Source of the DNA: an uncultured bacterium
GTDB taxonomy: Bacteria; Verrucomicrobiota; Kiritimatiellia; CAIKKV01; CAIJXV01
Assembly (NCBI GenBank): GCA_903824675.1
Contig: CAIJXV010000004.1
Location: 1 to 51,938 of the forward strand
DNA: 51,938 nucleotides
Reading direction: 5' to 3'
The position numbers and the translations under genes are program-made. Under the pieces are notes generated by a model. The model searched no databases, was not told the DNA's origin, and saw only the letters and a program-made list of their open reading frames with translations. Shown one piece after another: positions 29,462-38,626 of this stretch. Every line of letters starts with the position of its first letter. Position 1 is the first letter of the stretch.

Positions 29462-29742
29462 AAAGCGTCAATGACATTATCAAGACTCTGGAGGTCACCG
29501 AAAAGGGGACGCGCCTGGCGGGGACGGAAAACAAATATTTTTTCGTGGTTTCACCTTCAGCTAACAAGCTGGAGATCAAGCGGGCAGTAGAGACCTTGTT
29601 CAAGGTCTCCGTGGTTCGCGTGAACACGATGAATTACCACGGAAAACTGAAACGTCAGCGCACCGTGCACTACGGTCGCACGCCCTGCTGGAAGCGGGCG
29701 GTGGTGACCCTGAAAACCGGCGAAAAGATCGATTTGGGATAG
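29458..29742 (+). CDS. rplW: 50S ribosomal protein L23
   Basis: A 94-residue L23 at the tunnel exit, docking site for trigger factor and SRP. Conserved stretches ENKYFFVVSPSANKLEIKRA, VETLFKVSVVRVNTMN and KRAVVTLKTGEKIDLG. It overlaps rplD by 4 bp. Confidence 0.97.
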   Translation: MKSVNDIIKTLEVTEKGTRLAGTENKYFFVVSPSANKLEIKRAVETLFKVSVVRVNTMNYHGKLKRQRTVHYGRTPCWKRAVVTLKTGEKIDLG

Positions 29743-29755
29743 GGAGTAGTAATCC

Positions 29756-30580
29756 ATGGCCTTAAAGAAATTTAAACCAACGACGCCGAGCTTGCGGTCC
29801 ACAGTACTTTCGGCGTTTGATGAAATCACTAAAAGCACGCCAGAAAAATCGCTTCTGGCCCGGCATCGCGCGACAAGCGGTCGAAACTCAGCCGGTCGGA
29901 TTACCATCCGACATCGCGGGGGTGGGGTTCGTCGGCATCTGCGACTCATCGATTTCAAGCGGGACAAAGCAGGAATTCCGGCGCGGGTGACTGCGATTGA
30001 ATATGATCCTAACCGTTCAGCGCGGATTGCCCTGTTGACTTATGAGGATGGGGAACTCCGTTACATTCTGTCCCCTGTGGGGTTAAAGGTTGGTACAGTG
30101 GTCGTTTCTGGCCCTGATGCAGAGCCGAACGTGGGGAATGCCCTACCTCTGGCGAAGATCCCCTTGGGATTACCGATTCATAATTTAGAGCTGGTACCAG
30201 GGCAGGGTGGTAAAATGGTGCGCAGCGCCGGCCAAGTGGCGCAGTTGATGTCTCGACAGGATGATTTTGCCAATGTCCGATTGCCGTCTGGCGAAATTCG
30301 CATGATCAGTCTGCGGTGTCAGGCAACGGTTGGCCAAGTTGGGAATCTGGATCACGAGAATGTGAAGCTGGGTAAGGCGGGACGCAAGCGATGGAAGGGC
30401 ATTCGGCCAACGGTGCGAGGGGTGGCGATGAACCCTGTGGACCATCCCATGGGTGGCGGTGAGGGGCGGACCTCAGGCGGCGGCCATCCGGTCAGTCCGT
30501 GGGGTAAGCTATCGAAGGGTCAAAAGACCCGTAACCGTCGTAAAACGTCGAAACATTTCATTATCAGCCGGAGAAAATAA
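29756..30580 (+). CDS. rplB: 50S ribosomal protein L2
   Basis: A 274-residue L2 needed for peptidyl-transferase function. It starts with [12 protein letters not shown] and has [19 protein letters not shown] and, near the C terminus, [20 protein letters not shown], which contains the conserved functional His. AGGGAG precedes the ATG. Confidence 0.98.
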   Translation: MALKKFKPTTPSLRSTVLSAFDEITKSTPEKSLLARHRATSGRNSAGRITIRHRGGGVRRHLRLIDFKRDKAGIPARVTAIEYDPNRSARIALLTYEDGELRYILSPVGLKVGTVVVSGPDAEPNVGNALPLAKIPLGLPIHNLELVPGQGGKMVRSAGQVAQLMSRQDDFANVRLPSGEIRMISLRCQATVGQVGNLDHENVKLGKAGRKRWKGIRPTVRGVAMNPVDHPMGGGEGRTSGGGHPVSPWGKLSKGQKTRNRRKTSKHFIISRRK

Positions 30581-30583
30581 TTT

Positions 30584-30868
30584 ATGCCGCGTTCAGTTAA
30601 AAAGGGGCCGTTTGTCGACGTCAAACTCCTGGCAAAAATCGAGAAGTTGAATCGGGACGGTCAAAAGCGGGTGATCAGGACTTGGTCCCGCCGCTCAATG
30701 ATCGTTCCGGATTTCATTGGACACACTCTGGCTGTTCACAATGGAAAACAGCATGTTCCTGTTTATATTACGGAAAACATGGTGGGCCACCGGTTAGGTG
30801 AGTTTGCGGCGACCCGGACATTCCGTAAACACGGAATGATGACCGATAAGGCGGCGACCCTGACGTGA
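30584..30868 (+). CDS. rpsS: 30S ribosomal protein S19
   Basis: A 94-residue S19: [40 protein letters not shown] and [17 protein letters not shown]. It begins 3 bp after rplB with GGAGAAAATAATTT as the ribosome site. Unusually it is not followed directly by rplV: an exported-protein gene starts 16 bp later. Confidence 0.98.
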   Translation: MPRSVKKGPFVDVKLLAKIEKLNRDGQKRVIRTWSRRSMIVPDFIGHTLAVHNGKQHVPVYITENMVGHRLGEFAATRTFRKHGMMTDKAATLT

Positions 30869-30884
30869 TGATTGAGGATAAGCG

Positions 30885-31379
30885 ATGAACCTTTTTTGCC
30901 CAGGCCGATGGGGCATGAGGGTGGTGGGGTTGGGGCTCTGGATATGTGCTCAGGGCGTACTGGCGCAAGACGGGGCCGCGACTACGGAAGTTGTGGATTT
31001 GCGCAGACAGGTGAAATACTTGTCGTCGGCTTTGTCGGCGGCTCGAATTGAGGCAGATGCCCGCTCGTCGGTTCAGGGTGCGCGAACGATGATGCCCGTC
31101 AATGGGGATATGGGTGATGGAGGAGGACGGCGGGTACCGGAAAATGTTCGAGTAGCGGATGTGAATGTTGAGTTGCGGATGGTAGTGGTCGGGTCGGGGC
31201 GGCGGCAAGGGGTGGCTCCGGGAATGGTATTTGCGGTGTTACGGGATGGCCGTAGGGTGTCTCGTGTGCGGGTAGTGGATGTGCGACCGGCAGTGGCCGG
31301 TGCGGTTATAGAGGAAACGGTCCCGGGTTTTTTCCCGTTGGCGGGGGACCGGGTTTTGTTGGAAGGACAGCGGGAATAG
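30885..31379 (+). CDS. Predicted exported coiled-coil protein inserted between rpsS and rplV
   Basis: A 164-residue protein that I do not recognise. A signal peptide is likely: a hydrophobic stretch (about 12-26, MRVVGLGLWICAQGVLA) ends with LAQ as a cleavage site. Then comes a short heptad-like segment (about 36-58, VVDLRRQVKYLSSALSAARI), a Gly-rich linker, and a C-terminal beta-rich part (about 85-164) with VRVADVNVELRMVVVGSG, RQGVAPGMVFAVLRDG and VSRVRVVDVRPAVAGAVIEE. That last pattern resembles the small beta domains at the C terminus of FlgT- or MreC-like proteins, but I cannot prove homology. GAGGAT lies 5 nt before the ATG. Codon use looks like its ribosomal neighbours and it is co-directional with tight spacing, so it is probably co-transcribed with them. 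A non-ribosomal exported protein here is exceptional. Confidence 0.82.
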   Translation: MNLFCPGRWGMRVVGLGLWICAQGVLAQDGAATTEVVDLRRQVKYLSSALSAARIEADARSSVQGARTMMPVNGDMGDGGGRRVPENVRVADVNVELRMVVVGSGRRQGVAPGMVFAVLRDGRRVSRVRVVDVRPAVAGAVIEETVPGFFPLAGDRVLLEGQRE

Positions 31380-31391
31380 GTGTGTGATTTT

Positions 31392-31733
31392 ATGGAAGTG
31401 ACAGCGGTAACTAAATTTGTGCGAATCGCGCCGCGTAAGGCGCGCAATCTGGTTCGTGCGATTCAGGGCTTGCCTGTGCCGCAGGCGCTTTTGATTGCCG
31501 AATTCAGTGAACGCAAAGCGGCGCGTTGCATCGGGAAAACGCTCAAGTCGGCGGTGGCCAACGCAGAGAACAACGCCCATTTGTCGGCGGACACTCTACG
31601 GGTGAAAGAAGCCGTCATTGAAGAAGGGCCCGCGTTCAAGCGGTTTTGGCCTCGGGCACGAGGGATGGTGAGCCCGATTCGCAAGCGGACAAGCCATATC
31701 CGCATTACGTTAACCGATCAGCCGGCCGCTTGA
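31392..31733 (+). CDS. rplV: 50S ribosomal protein L22
   Basis: A 113-residue L22 lining the exit tunnel. It starts MEVTAVTKFVRIAPRKARNL; the tunnel loop lies in VKEAVIEEGPAFKRFWPRAR, and SPIRKRTSHIRITLTD ends it. The ATG at 31392 is preferred to a GTG at 31380. It begins 12 bp after the inserted exported-protein gene. Confidence 0.96.
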   Translation: MEVTAVTKFVRIAPRKARNLVRAIQGLPVPQALLIAEFSERKAARCIGKTLKSAVANAENNAHLSADTLRVKEAVIEEGPAFKRFWPRARGMVSPIRKRTSHIRITLTDQPAA

Positions 31734-31761
31734 GCGGTTGGAGGATGAAAGGAGTTGGGTT

Positions 31762-32430
31762 TTGGGACAAAAGGTCAATCCGATAGGACTAAGAGTCGCC
31801 GTCAATAAGGACTGGCGATCGAGATGGTTTGCCGGCAAGCGGACATTCGGCGCCTTGCTGAACGAAGATCTTGAGATCCGGGCACTGATTCTGAAGCGTC
31901 TGAAGGATGCAGCAGTGGCGGACGTGATTCTGGAGCGATATGCCAACCGGGTTCGGGCGACGATCTGTACGGCGCGACCTGGGATTGTCATCGGGCGTAA
32001 AGGCCAGGATATTGAAAAGATCCGTGAGGATTTGGCGAAAAAAACGGGCAAGGAAATCTACCTTGAAATCCGCGAAATTCGGAATGCTGACACCAATGCG
32101 CAGCTCGTGGCCGAAGGAATCGCGCTTCAGTTGGAGCGGCGGGTTTCATTCCGTCGGGTTTTAAAGCGCTCGATCAAGATGGCCATGGACATGGGAGTTC
32201 AGGGCGTCCGGGTAAAAATTTCCGGCCGCTTGGGCGGGGCGGAATTGTCCCGTGTGGAATGGTATAAGGAGGGCAAGGTGCCGTTGCATACCTTACGGGC
32301 GAATATCGAGTACGGGTTCGCTGAGGCGGCGACGACCGCCGGGCGGATCGGGGTCAAAGTTTGGATTTGCAAGGACAAAGAAGAGCCTGAAAAAGCAGTA
32401 AGGGGGCGTGCCCATGCCACTTATGCCTAA
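31762..32430 (+). CDS. rpsC: 30S ribosomal protein S3
   Basis: A 222-residue S3 at the mRNA entry tunnel. It starts at TTG (31762) as [18 protein letters not shown], the universal N terminus, with AAAGGAG upstream; an in-frame TTG further upstream gives eight non-conserved residues. The KH domain holds [16 protein letters not shown]. The C-terminal end overlaps rplP by 17 bp. Confidence 0.96.
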   Translation: MGQKVNPIGLRVAVNKDWRSRWFAGKRTFGALLNEDLEIRALILKRLKDAAVADVILERYANRVRATICTARPGIVIGRKGQDIEKIREDLAKKTGKEIYLEIREIRNADTNAQLVAEGIALQLERRVSFRRVLKRSIKMAMDMGVQGVRVKISGRLGGAELSRVEWYKEGKVPLHTLRANIEYGFAEAATTAGRIGVKVWICKDKEEPEKAVRGRAHATYA

Positions 32431-32827
32431 ACGTGTGAAGCACCGATGTTTTCATCGGGGCAGTATGAGCGGAAAAGCCCAGACGGGAAACGTCTTGTCC
32501 TTCGGAGAATATGGGTTAAAAGCTCTGGATCGCGTTTGGTTGAAATCCATTCAGATTGAGGCCTGCCGGGTGGTGATGAATCACCATTTAAAGCGGCGCG
32601 GCAAGATCTGGATCCGGGTTTTTCCAGACAAAGCGATCTCGAAGAAACCGTTGGAAACGCGCCAGGGTAAAGGCAAGGGGCCGCTGGATTTTTGGGTGGC
32701 GGTGATCCGGCCGGGCGCGATGTTGTTTGAGCTGGAAGGCGTTCCGGAACAGATGGCCCGAGAGGCCTTCCGGTTGGCGGCGGCCAAACTGCCGATTCGC
32801 ACTAAGTTTGTGACCCGCCACGGCTGA
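32414..32827 (+). CDS. rplP: 50S ribosomal protein L16
   Basis: A 137-residue L16 near the A site. N terminus [18 protein letters not shown], then [20 protein letters not shown] and [20 protein letters not shown]. The start at 32414 is preferred to the GTG at 32408. The gene begins inside the end of rpsC, pointing to translational coupling. Confidence 0.97.
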   Translation: MPLMPKRVKHRCFHRGSMSGKAQTGNVLSFGEYGLKALDRVWLKSIQIEACRVVMNHHLKRRGKIWIRVFPDKAISKKPLETRQGKGKGPLDFWVAVIRPGAMLFELEGVPEQMAREAFRLAAAKLPIRTKFVTRHG

Positions 32828-32856
32828 CCAGCCGGGCGACAGAATGCAGGAAGTTT

Positions 32857-33063
32857 ATGAAAGCGGCAAAATTACGCGAGATTACGAAGGAAGAAATCGC
32901 CGACCGCAGTGCGGAGACGCAGCGTGAGCTGTTGAATCTACGCATTCGCAAGGGGAGCGGGACGATTGAAAAGCCGTCCCAATTGCGGACCTTGCGGCGC
33001 GACATTGCCCGCATGAAAACGCTTCAGCGGGAAGCGGCGTTAAAAGAAGCGAGGTCAACATGA
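32857..33063 (+). CDS. rpmC: 50S ribosomal protein L29
   Basis: A 68-residue two-helix L29 at the tunnel exit: [40 protein letters not shown] and [17 protein letters not shown] precedes the ATG. The stop overlaps the rpsQ start as ATGA. Confidence 0.96.
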   Translation: MKAAKLREITKEEIADRSAETQRELLNLRIRKGSGTIEKPSQLRTLRRDIARMKTLQREAALKEARST

Positions 33064-33335
33064 CAGGGGTAGAAGAACCGCGCGGGGTACGCAAGCAGCG
33101 TTCCGGCGTCGTGGTCAGTAACAAGATGCAGAAGACGGTAGTAGTCCGAATTGAGCGCCGGGAACGGCATCCCGTTTATGGCAAGACCATGACGTTGGCG
33201 CGTAAATTTTCCGTTCACGACGAAAAAAATACGGCCCAGGTTGGCGATACCGTGCGCATTGAGGAAACGCGTCCATTGAGTCGGACGAAGCGCTGGCGCC
33301 TGGTTGAAGTGGTGGCCCGGGCGAAACAGCAGTAA
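33060..33335 (+). CDS. rpsQ: 30S ribosomal protein S17
   Basis: A 91-residue S17 (OB fold): [40 protein letters not shown] and [21 protein letters not shown] slightly longer N terminus ([10 protein letters not shown]) than E. coli. ATGA overlap with rpmC. Confidence 0.97.
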   Translation: MTGVEEPRGVRKQRSGVVVSNKMQKTVVVRIERRERHPVYGKTMTLARKFSVHDEKNTAQVGDTVRIEETRPLSRTKRWRLVEVVARAKQQ

Positions 33336-33349
33336 GGGAGTTCGGAGTC

Positions 33350-33715
33350 ATGATTTCGACGCAAACCAGGCTGGATGTCGCGGATAACACCGGAGCGCGA
33401 AGCGTGATGTGTTTCCGGATTTTGGGCCAGCGGAAAACGTACGCTAATATCGGCGATGTGATTCGGGTTGCCGTAAAGGAAGCACAACCCGGGGGAATGG
33501 TCAAAAAGGGCCAAGTCTGCCGGGCGATTGTTGTTCGGACCCATCAGCCGATCCGTCGGTCCGATGGAAGCTATGTTCGGTTCGACAACAACGCTGTGGT
33601 TCTGGTGGATGAGAAACTGAATCCATTGGGAACTCGTATTTTCGGCCCGGTGGCCCGCGAACTTCGCGAAAAGAATTACATGAAAATCATTTCGCTGGCG
33701 CCGGAAGTGCTATAA
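33350..33715 (+). CDS. rplN: 50S ribosomal protein L14
   Basis: A 121-residue L14 at the subunit interface (bridge B8): [60 protein letters not shown] and [20 protein letters not shown]. Full family length. Confidence 0.98.
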   Translation: MISTQTRLDVADNTGARSVMCFRILGQRKTYANIGDVIRVAVKEAQPGGMVKKGQVCRAIVVRTHQPIRRSDGSYVRFDNNAVVLVDEKLNPLGTRIFGPVARELREKNYMKIISLAPEVL

Positions 33716-33730
33716 GGGAAGGCGGAACGC

Positions 33731-34048
33731 ATGAAGATCAAGCGCAATGATGTCGTGGTGGCGATCAGCGGGAGTCAGAAAGGGGCTGGCCGGACAGGCA
33801 AGGTTCTGAAAGTTGATCTGGAGAAGAACACCGCGTTAGTCGAGGGTTTTAAACTGATTAAACGCCACATGAAGCGGAGTCAGGAGAATCCTCAAGGGAA
33901 AGTTGTGGAGCGGGAGTCTCCGATACAATTATCTAACCTGATGTTGTATTGCTCCCAGTGCAAGCGCGGGGTGAAAAGTGTGCGTCGCCTCGAGGGGGAT
34001 CAAATCCGCCGGAAGTGCAAACGCTGTGGAAATGTTTTGGACGCTTAA
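33731..34048 (+). CDS. rplX: 50S ribosomal protein L24
   Basis: A 105-residue L24, an early assembly initiator. The KOW domain is MKIKRNDVVVAISGSQKGAG and a C-terminal zinc-ribbon-like segment carries two CxxC pairs (CSQC and CKRC), common in L24 of many phyla. Confidence 0.97.
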   Translation: MKIKRNDVVVAISGSQKGAGRTGKVLKVDLEKNTALVEGFKLIKRHMKRSQENPQGKVVERESPIQLSNLMLYCSQCKRGVKSVRRLEGDQIRRKCKRCGNVLDA

Positions 34049-34062
34049 TCAGTGAGAAACTT

Positions 34063-34614
34063 ATGACGATGGGATTGCAAGAGAAATATCGGAAGACGGT
34101 TGTGCCGGCTTTGATGAAATCTCTGGGAGTGACGAACCCGATGAGGGTTCCCCGGTTGATCAAGGTATCCGTGAACATGGGGTTTAATTCCACCGTGGAC
34201 AAGGATAGCATCAAGGCCATTACCGAGGATCTGGCCCGGATTACGGGGCAGTTGCCGGTCATTACCAAGGCCCGGAAAAGCATTTCGAATTTCAAGTTAC
34301 GACAGGGAATGCCGGTCGGTGCCAAGGTGACGTTGCGGGGCGGGAGAATGTTCGACTTTTTAGAGCGACTCATTCACGCGACCCTTCCGCGCATCCGGGA
34401 TTTCAGGGGGTTGCCGGTCACGGGTTTTGATGGACGGGGAAGCTATACCTTTGGGCTCCGCGAGCAGACCATTTTTCCGGAAATCGATCCCGATTCGGTT
34501 AAGCGGGTCCAGGGGATGGACATTACGATTGTCACGACAGCGAAAGAGGACCGTGAGGCGCGGGAACTACTGGCTCAGCTGGGGTTGCCGTTTGCCAAGG
34601 CGGAGCGATCATAA
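34063..34614 (+). CDS. rplE: 50S ribosomal protein L5
   Basis: A 183-residue 5S rRNA-binding L5: MTMGLQEKYRKTVVPALMKS, RVPRLIKVSVNMGFN, TKARKSISNFKLRQGMPVGA and DFRGLPVTGFDGRGSYTFGL. The ATG at 34063 is chosen because upstream in-frame codons lie within rplX. A second Met two codons later is an alternative. Confidence 0.96.
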   Translation: MTMGLQEKYRKTVVPALMKSLGVTNPMRVPRLIKVSVNMGFNSTVDKDSIKAITEDLARITGQLPVITKARKSISNFKLRQGMPVGAKVTLRGGRMFDFLERLIHATLPRIRDFRGLPVTGFDGRGSYTFGLREQTIFPEIDPDSVKRVQGMDITIVTTAKEDREARELLAQLGLPFAKAERS

Positions 34615-34635
34615 TCCAGGATGGGGGAGGCTCAG

Positions 34636-34821
34636 TTGGCGAAGATATCACAAATGGTGAAAGCGAGTCGTGCGCCTAAGTTTAGCGCGCGGCGGTACAA
34701 CCGTTGTAAACGGTGCGGCAGGCGGCATGCCTTCATGAAAAAGTTTTTATTGTGCCGGATTTGTTTCCGGGAATTGGCGTCCGTCGGTCAAATCCCAGGG
34801 GTCGTGAAGGCCAGCTGGTAA
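34636..34821 (+). CDS. rpsN: 30S ribosomal protein S14, type Z (zinc)
   Basis: A 61-residue zinc-binding S14 with the CKRC...CRIC ligand pairs and [19 protein letters not shown]. The start is taken as TTG at 34636 because it gives [20 protein letters not shown], exactly the type Z length, with GGGGGAGG five nt upstream. The ATG at 34621 would add five residues and put the ribosome site inside the gene. Confidence 0.95.
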   Translation: MAKISQMVKASRAPKFSARRYNRCKRCGRRHAFMKKFLLCRICFRELASVGQIPGVVKASW

Positions 34822-34833
34822 GGTGGAGCGATT

Positions 34834-35232
34834 ATGAGTTTATCCGATCCCATTGCTGATCTGTTGAATCGCGTCCGGAATGCCCATACCGCGGGATTGC
34901 GTGAGGCGGAAATTCCGCATTCCCTCGTGAAGGAGAAAATCGTCCGTATTTTGAAAGCGGAAGGGTTTATTGACGATTGTTCTCTGGCGGCTGACGGTGG
35001 ACGAAAATTGTTGCGTTTGAGCTTGAAATATTACGGCCAGCGTCAACCCGCAATCAAGGGTTTGCGTCGTGTCAGCAAGCCTGGTTTGCGGGTCTATGCG
35101 CGGAAGGACAAGTTGCCGCGCGTGTTGGGTGGTTTAGGGATCGCCGTGTTGAGCACCTCGCAGGGGATCCTGACCGAACGGGAAGCCCGCGCACGCAATC
35201 TCGGTGGTGAAGTTCTGTGTTATGTCTGGTAA
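34834..35232 (+). CDS. rpsH: 30S ribosomal protein S8
   Basis: A 132-residue S8: MSLSDPIADLLNRVRNAHTA, IKGLRRVSKPGLRVYARKDK and GIAVLSTSQGILTEREARAR. The translational repressor of the spc operon in E. coli. GGTGGAG precedes the ATG. A 66-bp gap with two hairpins separates it from rplF. Confidence 0.98.
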   Translation: MSLSDPIADLLNRVRNAHTAGLREAEIPHSLVKEKIVRILKAEGFIDDCSLAADGGRKLLRLSLKYYGQRQPAIKGLRRVSKPGLRVYARKDKLPRVLGGLGIAVLSTSQGILTEREARARNLGGEVLCYVW

Positions 35233-35235
35233 TGA

Positions 35236-35278
35236 GCCGGCCTGAGCCCGGCGAAAAATCAACCGCCCGATGGGGCGG
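35236..35278 (+). other. Two small GC-rich hairpins in the rpsH-rplF gap
   Basis: GCCGG-(7 nt)-CCGGC at 35236-35252 and CCGCCC-GATG-GGGCGG at 35263-35278, with AAAAATC between them. Neither is followed by a U-run. This is the longest gap inside the spc part; the role is unknown, perhaps mRNA processing. Confidence 0.35.
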
Positions 35279-35298
35279 GTGGGCAAGGAATGGTTGAA

Positions 35299-35832
35299 AT
35301 GTCTCGAATAGGCAAGAAACCGGTTGCGATTCCGAGCGGAGTCACCGCGACGGTCAAGGGATCTGAAGTGATCGTCAAGGGGCCCAAGGGCGAATTGCGT
35401 CACCATCTGCCGCCGAGCATCCAGGCGGTCGTTGCGAACGGACAGGTGGTATTGACGTCGTCGGATCCGACGGCGCAGGGAAAAAGCTTCTATGGGTTGA
35501 CTCGTACACTCGTGGCCAATATGGCGACAGGGGTGACGGCAGGTTACGCCAAAGAATTGGAACTGCAGGGCGTAGGTTTCCGTGCGGCTGTGCAAGGGTC
35601 TAAACTGACTTTGACGATCGGCTTTTCCTCGCCGGTGGAATTCACTGCCCCCGTGGGCATCACGGTTCAGGTCAAGGAGACCTTTATTACCATCAGCGGC
35701 GCGGATAAGCAAATGGTGGGTGACACTGCTGCGCGGATCCGGTCCATCTATCCGCCCGAGCCCTACAAGGGCAAAGGGATCCGGTATCGTGGCGAGCATG
35801 TCAGGCGCAAGGCCGGAAAGACGGTGGCATAA
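35299..35832 (+). CDS. rplF: 50S ribosomal protein L6
   Basis: A 177-residue L6 near the factor-binding site: MSRIGKKPVAIPSGVTATVK and the C-terminal signature PPEPYKGKGIRYRGEHVRRK. The ATG at 35299 follows AAGGAA at 9 nt; the ATG at 35290 lies directly on that ribosome site and is less likely. rplR starts 1 bp after the stop. Confidence 0.96.
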   Translation: MSRIGKKPVAIPSGVTATVKGSEVIVKGPKGELRHHLPPSIQAVVANGQVVLTSSDPTAQGKSFYGLTRTLVANMATGVTAGYAKELELQGVGFRAAVQGSKLTLTIGFSSPVEFTAPVGITVQVKETFITISGADKQMVGDTAARIRSIYPPEPYKGKGIRYRGEHVRRKAGKTVA

Positions 35833-35833
35833 T

Positions 35834-36190
35834 ATGAAACAAGTGATTCGGAATGAAGGACGGGTGCGCCGTCACGCGAGAATTCGGAAGACAATTTCGG
35901 GTACTGCGGAACGACCGCGGTTATGCGTGCGGGTATCCAATAAAAGCTTATATGTGCAGTTCGTCGATGACGAAAAGTCGGCGACATTGGTATCAGCGAC
36001 AACTTGCCACAAGGCGGCTGAAGGTGGCGGCAAGAATATGGCGGCTGCGACTCAACTCGGCAAGCAGGTTGCTGAAGCAGCCTTGCAGAAGGGTATTCGC
36101 AAAGCGGTTTTTGACCGGGGCGGTTACAGGTATCATGGGCGGGTGAAGGCGATTGCCGACGCCGTGCGTGAAGCCGGAATTCAAGTGTAA
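35834..36190 (+). CDS. rplR: 50S ribosomal protein L18
   Basis: A 118-residue 5S rRNA-binding L18: RRHARIRKTISGTAERPRLC, RVSNKSLYVQFVDDE and KAVFDRGGYRYHGRVKAIAD. The ATG at 35834, just past the rplF stop, gives the standard length; longer readings run back into rplF. Confidence 0.96.
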   Translation: MKQVIRNEGRVRRHARIRKTISGTAERPRLCVRVSNKSLYVQFVDDEKSATLVSATTCHKAAEGGGKNMAAATQLGKQVAEAALQKGIRKAVFDRGGYRYHGRVKAIADAVREAGIQV

Positions 36191-36205
36191 CGAACAGGAC
36201 TCTCC

Positions 36206-36751
36206 ATGGAAAAGCAATCCAGAATGAATCAAGGGTCAGGGTCGACATCGCCCTCGCCTGAATTTGAAGAGCGGGTGGTGTTTGTCAATCGCTGTGCAAA
36301 AGTGGTCAAGGGTGGCCGCCGGTTCAGCTTTAGTGCCGTGGTGGTGGTCGGAAATCGCAAGGGCCGTGTTGGCTATGGATTCGGAAAAGCTAACGAAGTG
36401 GCAGATGCGATTCGCAAAGGCGGCGAGGTGGCTCGGAAAAACCTATTCGCGGTCACCATGCGGGATCGCACTATTCCCCATGAGGTGCGAGGCCGTTTCG
36501 ATGGAGGTTTCGTTCTGTTGAAACCCGCGTCCCCGGGAACCGGAGTCATTGCGGGGGGTGGAGTTCGGGCGGTTTTAGAGCTTTCCGGGATTCATGATAT
36601 CCTGGCGAAATCTTTAGGCAGCGCCAATAAATTGAATGCAGTAAAGGCGACGGTGGATGCGTTGAAGCAACTCCGGTCTGCTGATGAAATTCGGGCCATT
36701 CGTCGCACTGGGGCGACGGGGCCAGTGGTCAAGACGGGGGGTGAGGGATGA
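36206..36751 (+). CDS. rpsE: 30S ribosomal protein S5
   Basis: A 181-residue S5 with the double-stranded RNA-binding domain ([40 protein letters not shown]) and the C-terminal [20 protein letters not shown]. The first 20 residues are a Ser/Gly-rich tail. The stop overlaps rplO by 4 bp; rpmD (L30), which normally stands between them, is absent. Confidence 0.97.
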   Translation: MEKQSRMNQGSGSTSPSPEFEERVVFVNRCAKVVKGGRRFSFSAVVVVGNRKGRVGYGFGKANEVADAIRKGGEVARKNLFAVTMRDRTIPHEVRGRFDGGFVLLKPASPGTGVIAGGGVRAVLELSGIHDILAKSLGSANKLNAVKATVDALKQLRSADEIRAIRRTGATGPVVKTGGEG

Positions 36752-37209
36752 AGCTGGAAGCATTGAGTAGTGTTCCGGGTGCTCGTAAGCGCGGGATTCG
36801 AGTAGGGCGCGGGCCAGGATCTGGTTTAGGGAAAACGAGCGGGCGCGGGCATAAAGGACAATATGCCCGGTCAGGTCATAAACACAAGCCCGGATTTGAA
36901 GGGGGACAGATGCGGCTGGTCCGACGTCTGCCCAAGGTCGGTTTCAAAGCCCCTCGGTCCAAAGTGTTGGCGCCGGTAAATGTGTCCCGGCTCGATCAGT
37001 TTTCAGATGGGTCCATGGTGGATGAAAAAGTACTCCGGGATGCGGGTGTCGTCAAAGGTCGCTGGGATGGCATCAAAATTCTGGGCGGCGGTGACTTGCA
37101 CCGTAAGCTGACTATTCACGCCCATGCGTTTAGCGGAGAGGCAAAAAGCAAAATCGAAGGTGCCGGCGGGGTCTGTGAACTAATCGTGCGGACTCCGGCG
37201 AAAGCCTGA
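36748..37209 (+). CDS. rplO: 50S ribosomal protein L15
   Basis: A 153-residue L15: [36 protein letters not shown] and [22 protein letters not shown] overlap with rpsE. secY follows at 36 bp, the classic pairing. Confidence 0.97.
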   Translation: MKLEALSSVPGARKRGIRVGRGPGSGLGKTSGRGHKGQYARSGHKHKPGFEGGQMRLVRRLPKVGFKAPRSKVLAPVNVSRLDQFSDGSMVDEKVLRDAGVVKGRWDGIKILGGGDLHRKLTIHAHAFSGEAKSKIEGAGGVCELIVRTPAKA

Positions 37210-37245
37210 GCAGGTTGTTGATTGGCTTGATAAGCGGGGTAACGG

Positions 37246-38586
37246 ATGTTTTCGGCATTTGGCAATAGCTTCAAGATTCCTGAATTACGGGCGCGAATTC
37301 TTTTCACGCTCGGGTTAATCTTTGTCTGTCGTTTGATTGCCAACATTCCGACTCCGGGGGTGGATGCAGGGGCATTACAGGCGATGATCGCCGATCTGGA
37401 GAGACAGACCGGTGGAGGGTTTTTAGGGCTGTTGGATATGTTCAGTGGTGGCGCACTTCAGAATGTCGCCATCGGTGCTCTGGGAATCATGCCCTATATT
37501 AGCGCTTCGATCATTCTTCAGTTGATGACCGCGGTTGTTCCTTCCTTGGAGCGTTTGGCCCGAGAAGGGGATGCCGGGCGGCAGAAGTTGACGCAATACA
37601 CCCGTTACCTCACGGTGTTAATTTGCATTGTTCAGGGAATTTTCCTGGCAATGACCCTGTTGAATCCGGGTAGTTTAGGATTGCAGGGCAGTGTGGTGAC
37701 CATGTCGTCGGTTTCATTTGTGATTCTGGCTACCGTATGCGTTACGACCGGGTCAATGTTGATTATGTGGCTGGGCGAGCAGATCACCCAACGCGGTATC
37801 GGGAATGGCATTTCATTGATTATTACGGTGGGTATTGTCAGCCGGTTGCCGCGAGCGATTGCCGCAGCGTGGCAGATGTTCACCACAGTGGGGACTCCGT
37901 TTACCCTGTTTCATCTGGTCGGGCTCCTGATCATGTTGTTTTTGGTGATAGCCGGCACGATCGCGGTCACTCAAGGGCAGCGGAAAATTATGATCCAGTA
38001 TGCCAAACGGGTGGTGGGAAATAAGGTCTATGGCGGACAGAATACGTATATGCCGTTGCGGATCAATTATTCCGGTGTCATGCCGATTATCTTTGCGCAG
38101 TCGATCCTGATGTTCCCGGCGATTCTATTTAAAAAAATTGACCTTCCGTTCTTTCAACGATTAGGTGATTTGCTCGCGCATGAATCTGCCCTATATATGG
38201 TGCTCTACGGGTTGATGATCCTGTTTTTTTCATATTTCTGGGTGGCGACACAGTTTCATCCCGTGCAAATCGCGGATGACTTGAAGAAACACGGGGGTTA
38301 TGTTCCAGGGATTCGCCCTGGGAGAGCAACGGCTGAATATCTCGACAACACCATGACCCGGATCACTTTGGCAGGAGCTGTTTTTTTAACGATGATCGCG
38401 GTAATCCCGACCCTTCTCGCTACAAAATTGGAGATTCCGTGGATTGTGGCTGCGTTTTTTGGAGGCACCAGCCTCTTGATCATGGTTGGCGTGATGCTGG
38501 ATACTATGCGGCAAATTGAGTCGCATTTATTGATGCGCCACTACGATGGATTTTTGACCAAAGGCCGGTTGCGTGGGCGTCGTTGA
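37246..38586 (+). CDS. secY: Preprotein translocase subunit SecY
   Basis: A 446-residue channel subunit with about ten membrane spans. The N terminus has FKIPELRARILFTLG; the plug and first span follow (NIPTPGVDAGAL, GGALQNVAIGALGIMPYISA), then GEQITQRGIGNGISLII, the cytoplasmic loop YAKRVVGNKVYGGQNTYMPL and a C-terminal MRHYDGFLTKGRLRGRR. Works with SecE encoded upstream in this window. adk begins 40 bp later. Confidence 0.97.
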   Translation: MFSAFGNSFKIPELRARILFTLGLIFVCRLIANIPTPGVDAGALQAMIADLERQTGGGFLGLLDMFSGGALQNVAIGALGIMPYISASIILQLMTAVVPSLERLAREGDAGRQKLTQYTRYLTVLICIVQGIFLAMTLLNPGSLGLQGSVVTMSSVSFVILATVCVTTGSMLIMWLGEQITQRGIGNGISLIITVGIVSRLPRAIAAAWQMFTTVGTPFTLFHLVGLLIMLFLVIAGTIAVTQGQRKIMIQYAKRVVGNKVYGGQNTYMPLRINYSGVMPIIFAQSILMFPAILFKKIDLPFFQRLGDLLAHESALYMVLYGLMILFFSYFWVATQFHPVQIADDLKKHGGYVPGIRPGRATAEYLDNTMTRITLAGAVFLTMIAVIPTLLATKLEIPWIVAAFFGGTSLLIMVGVMLDTMRQIESHLLMRHYDGFLTKGRLRGRR

Positions 38587-38626
38587 AGACGTCCTGCCGC
38601 AATATGGGGCACAGGAGACTATCGGT

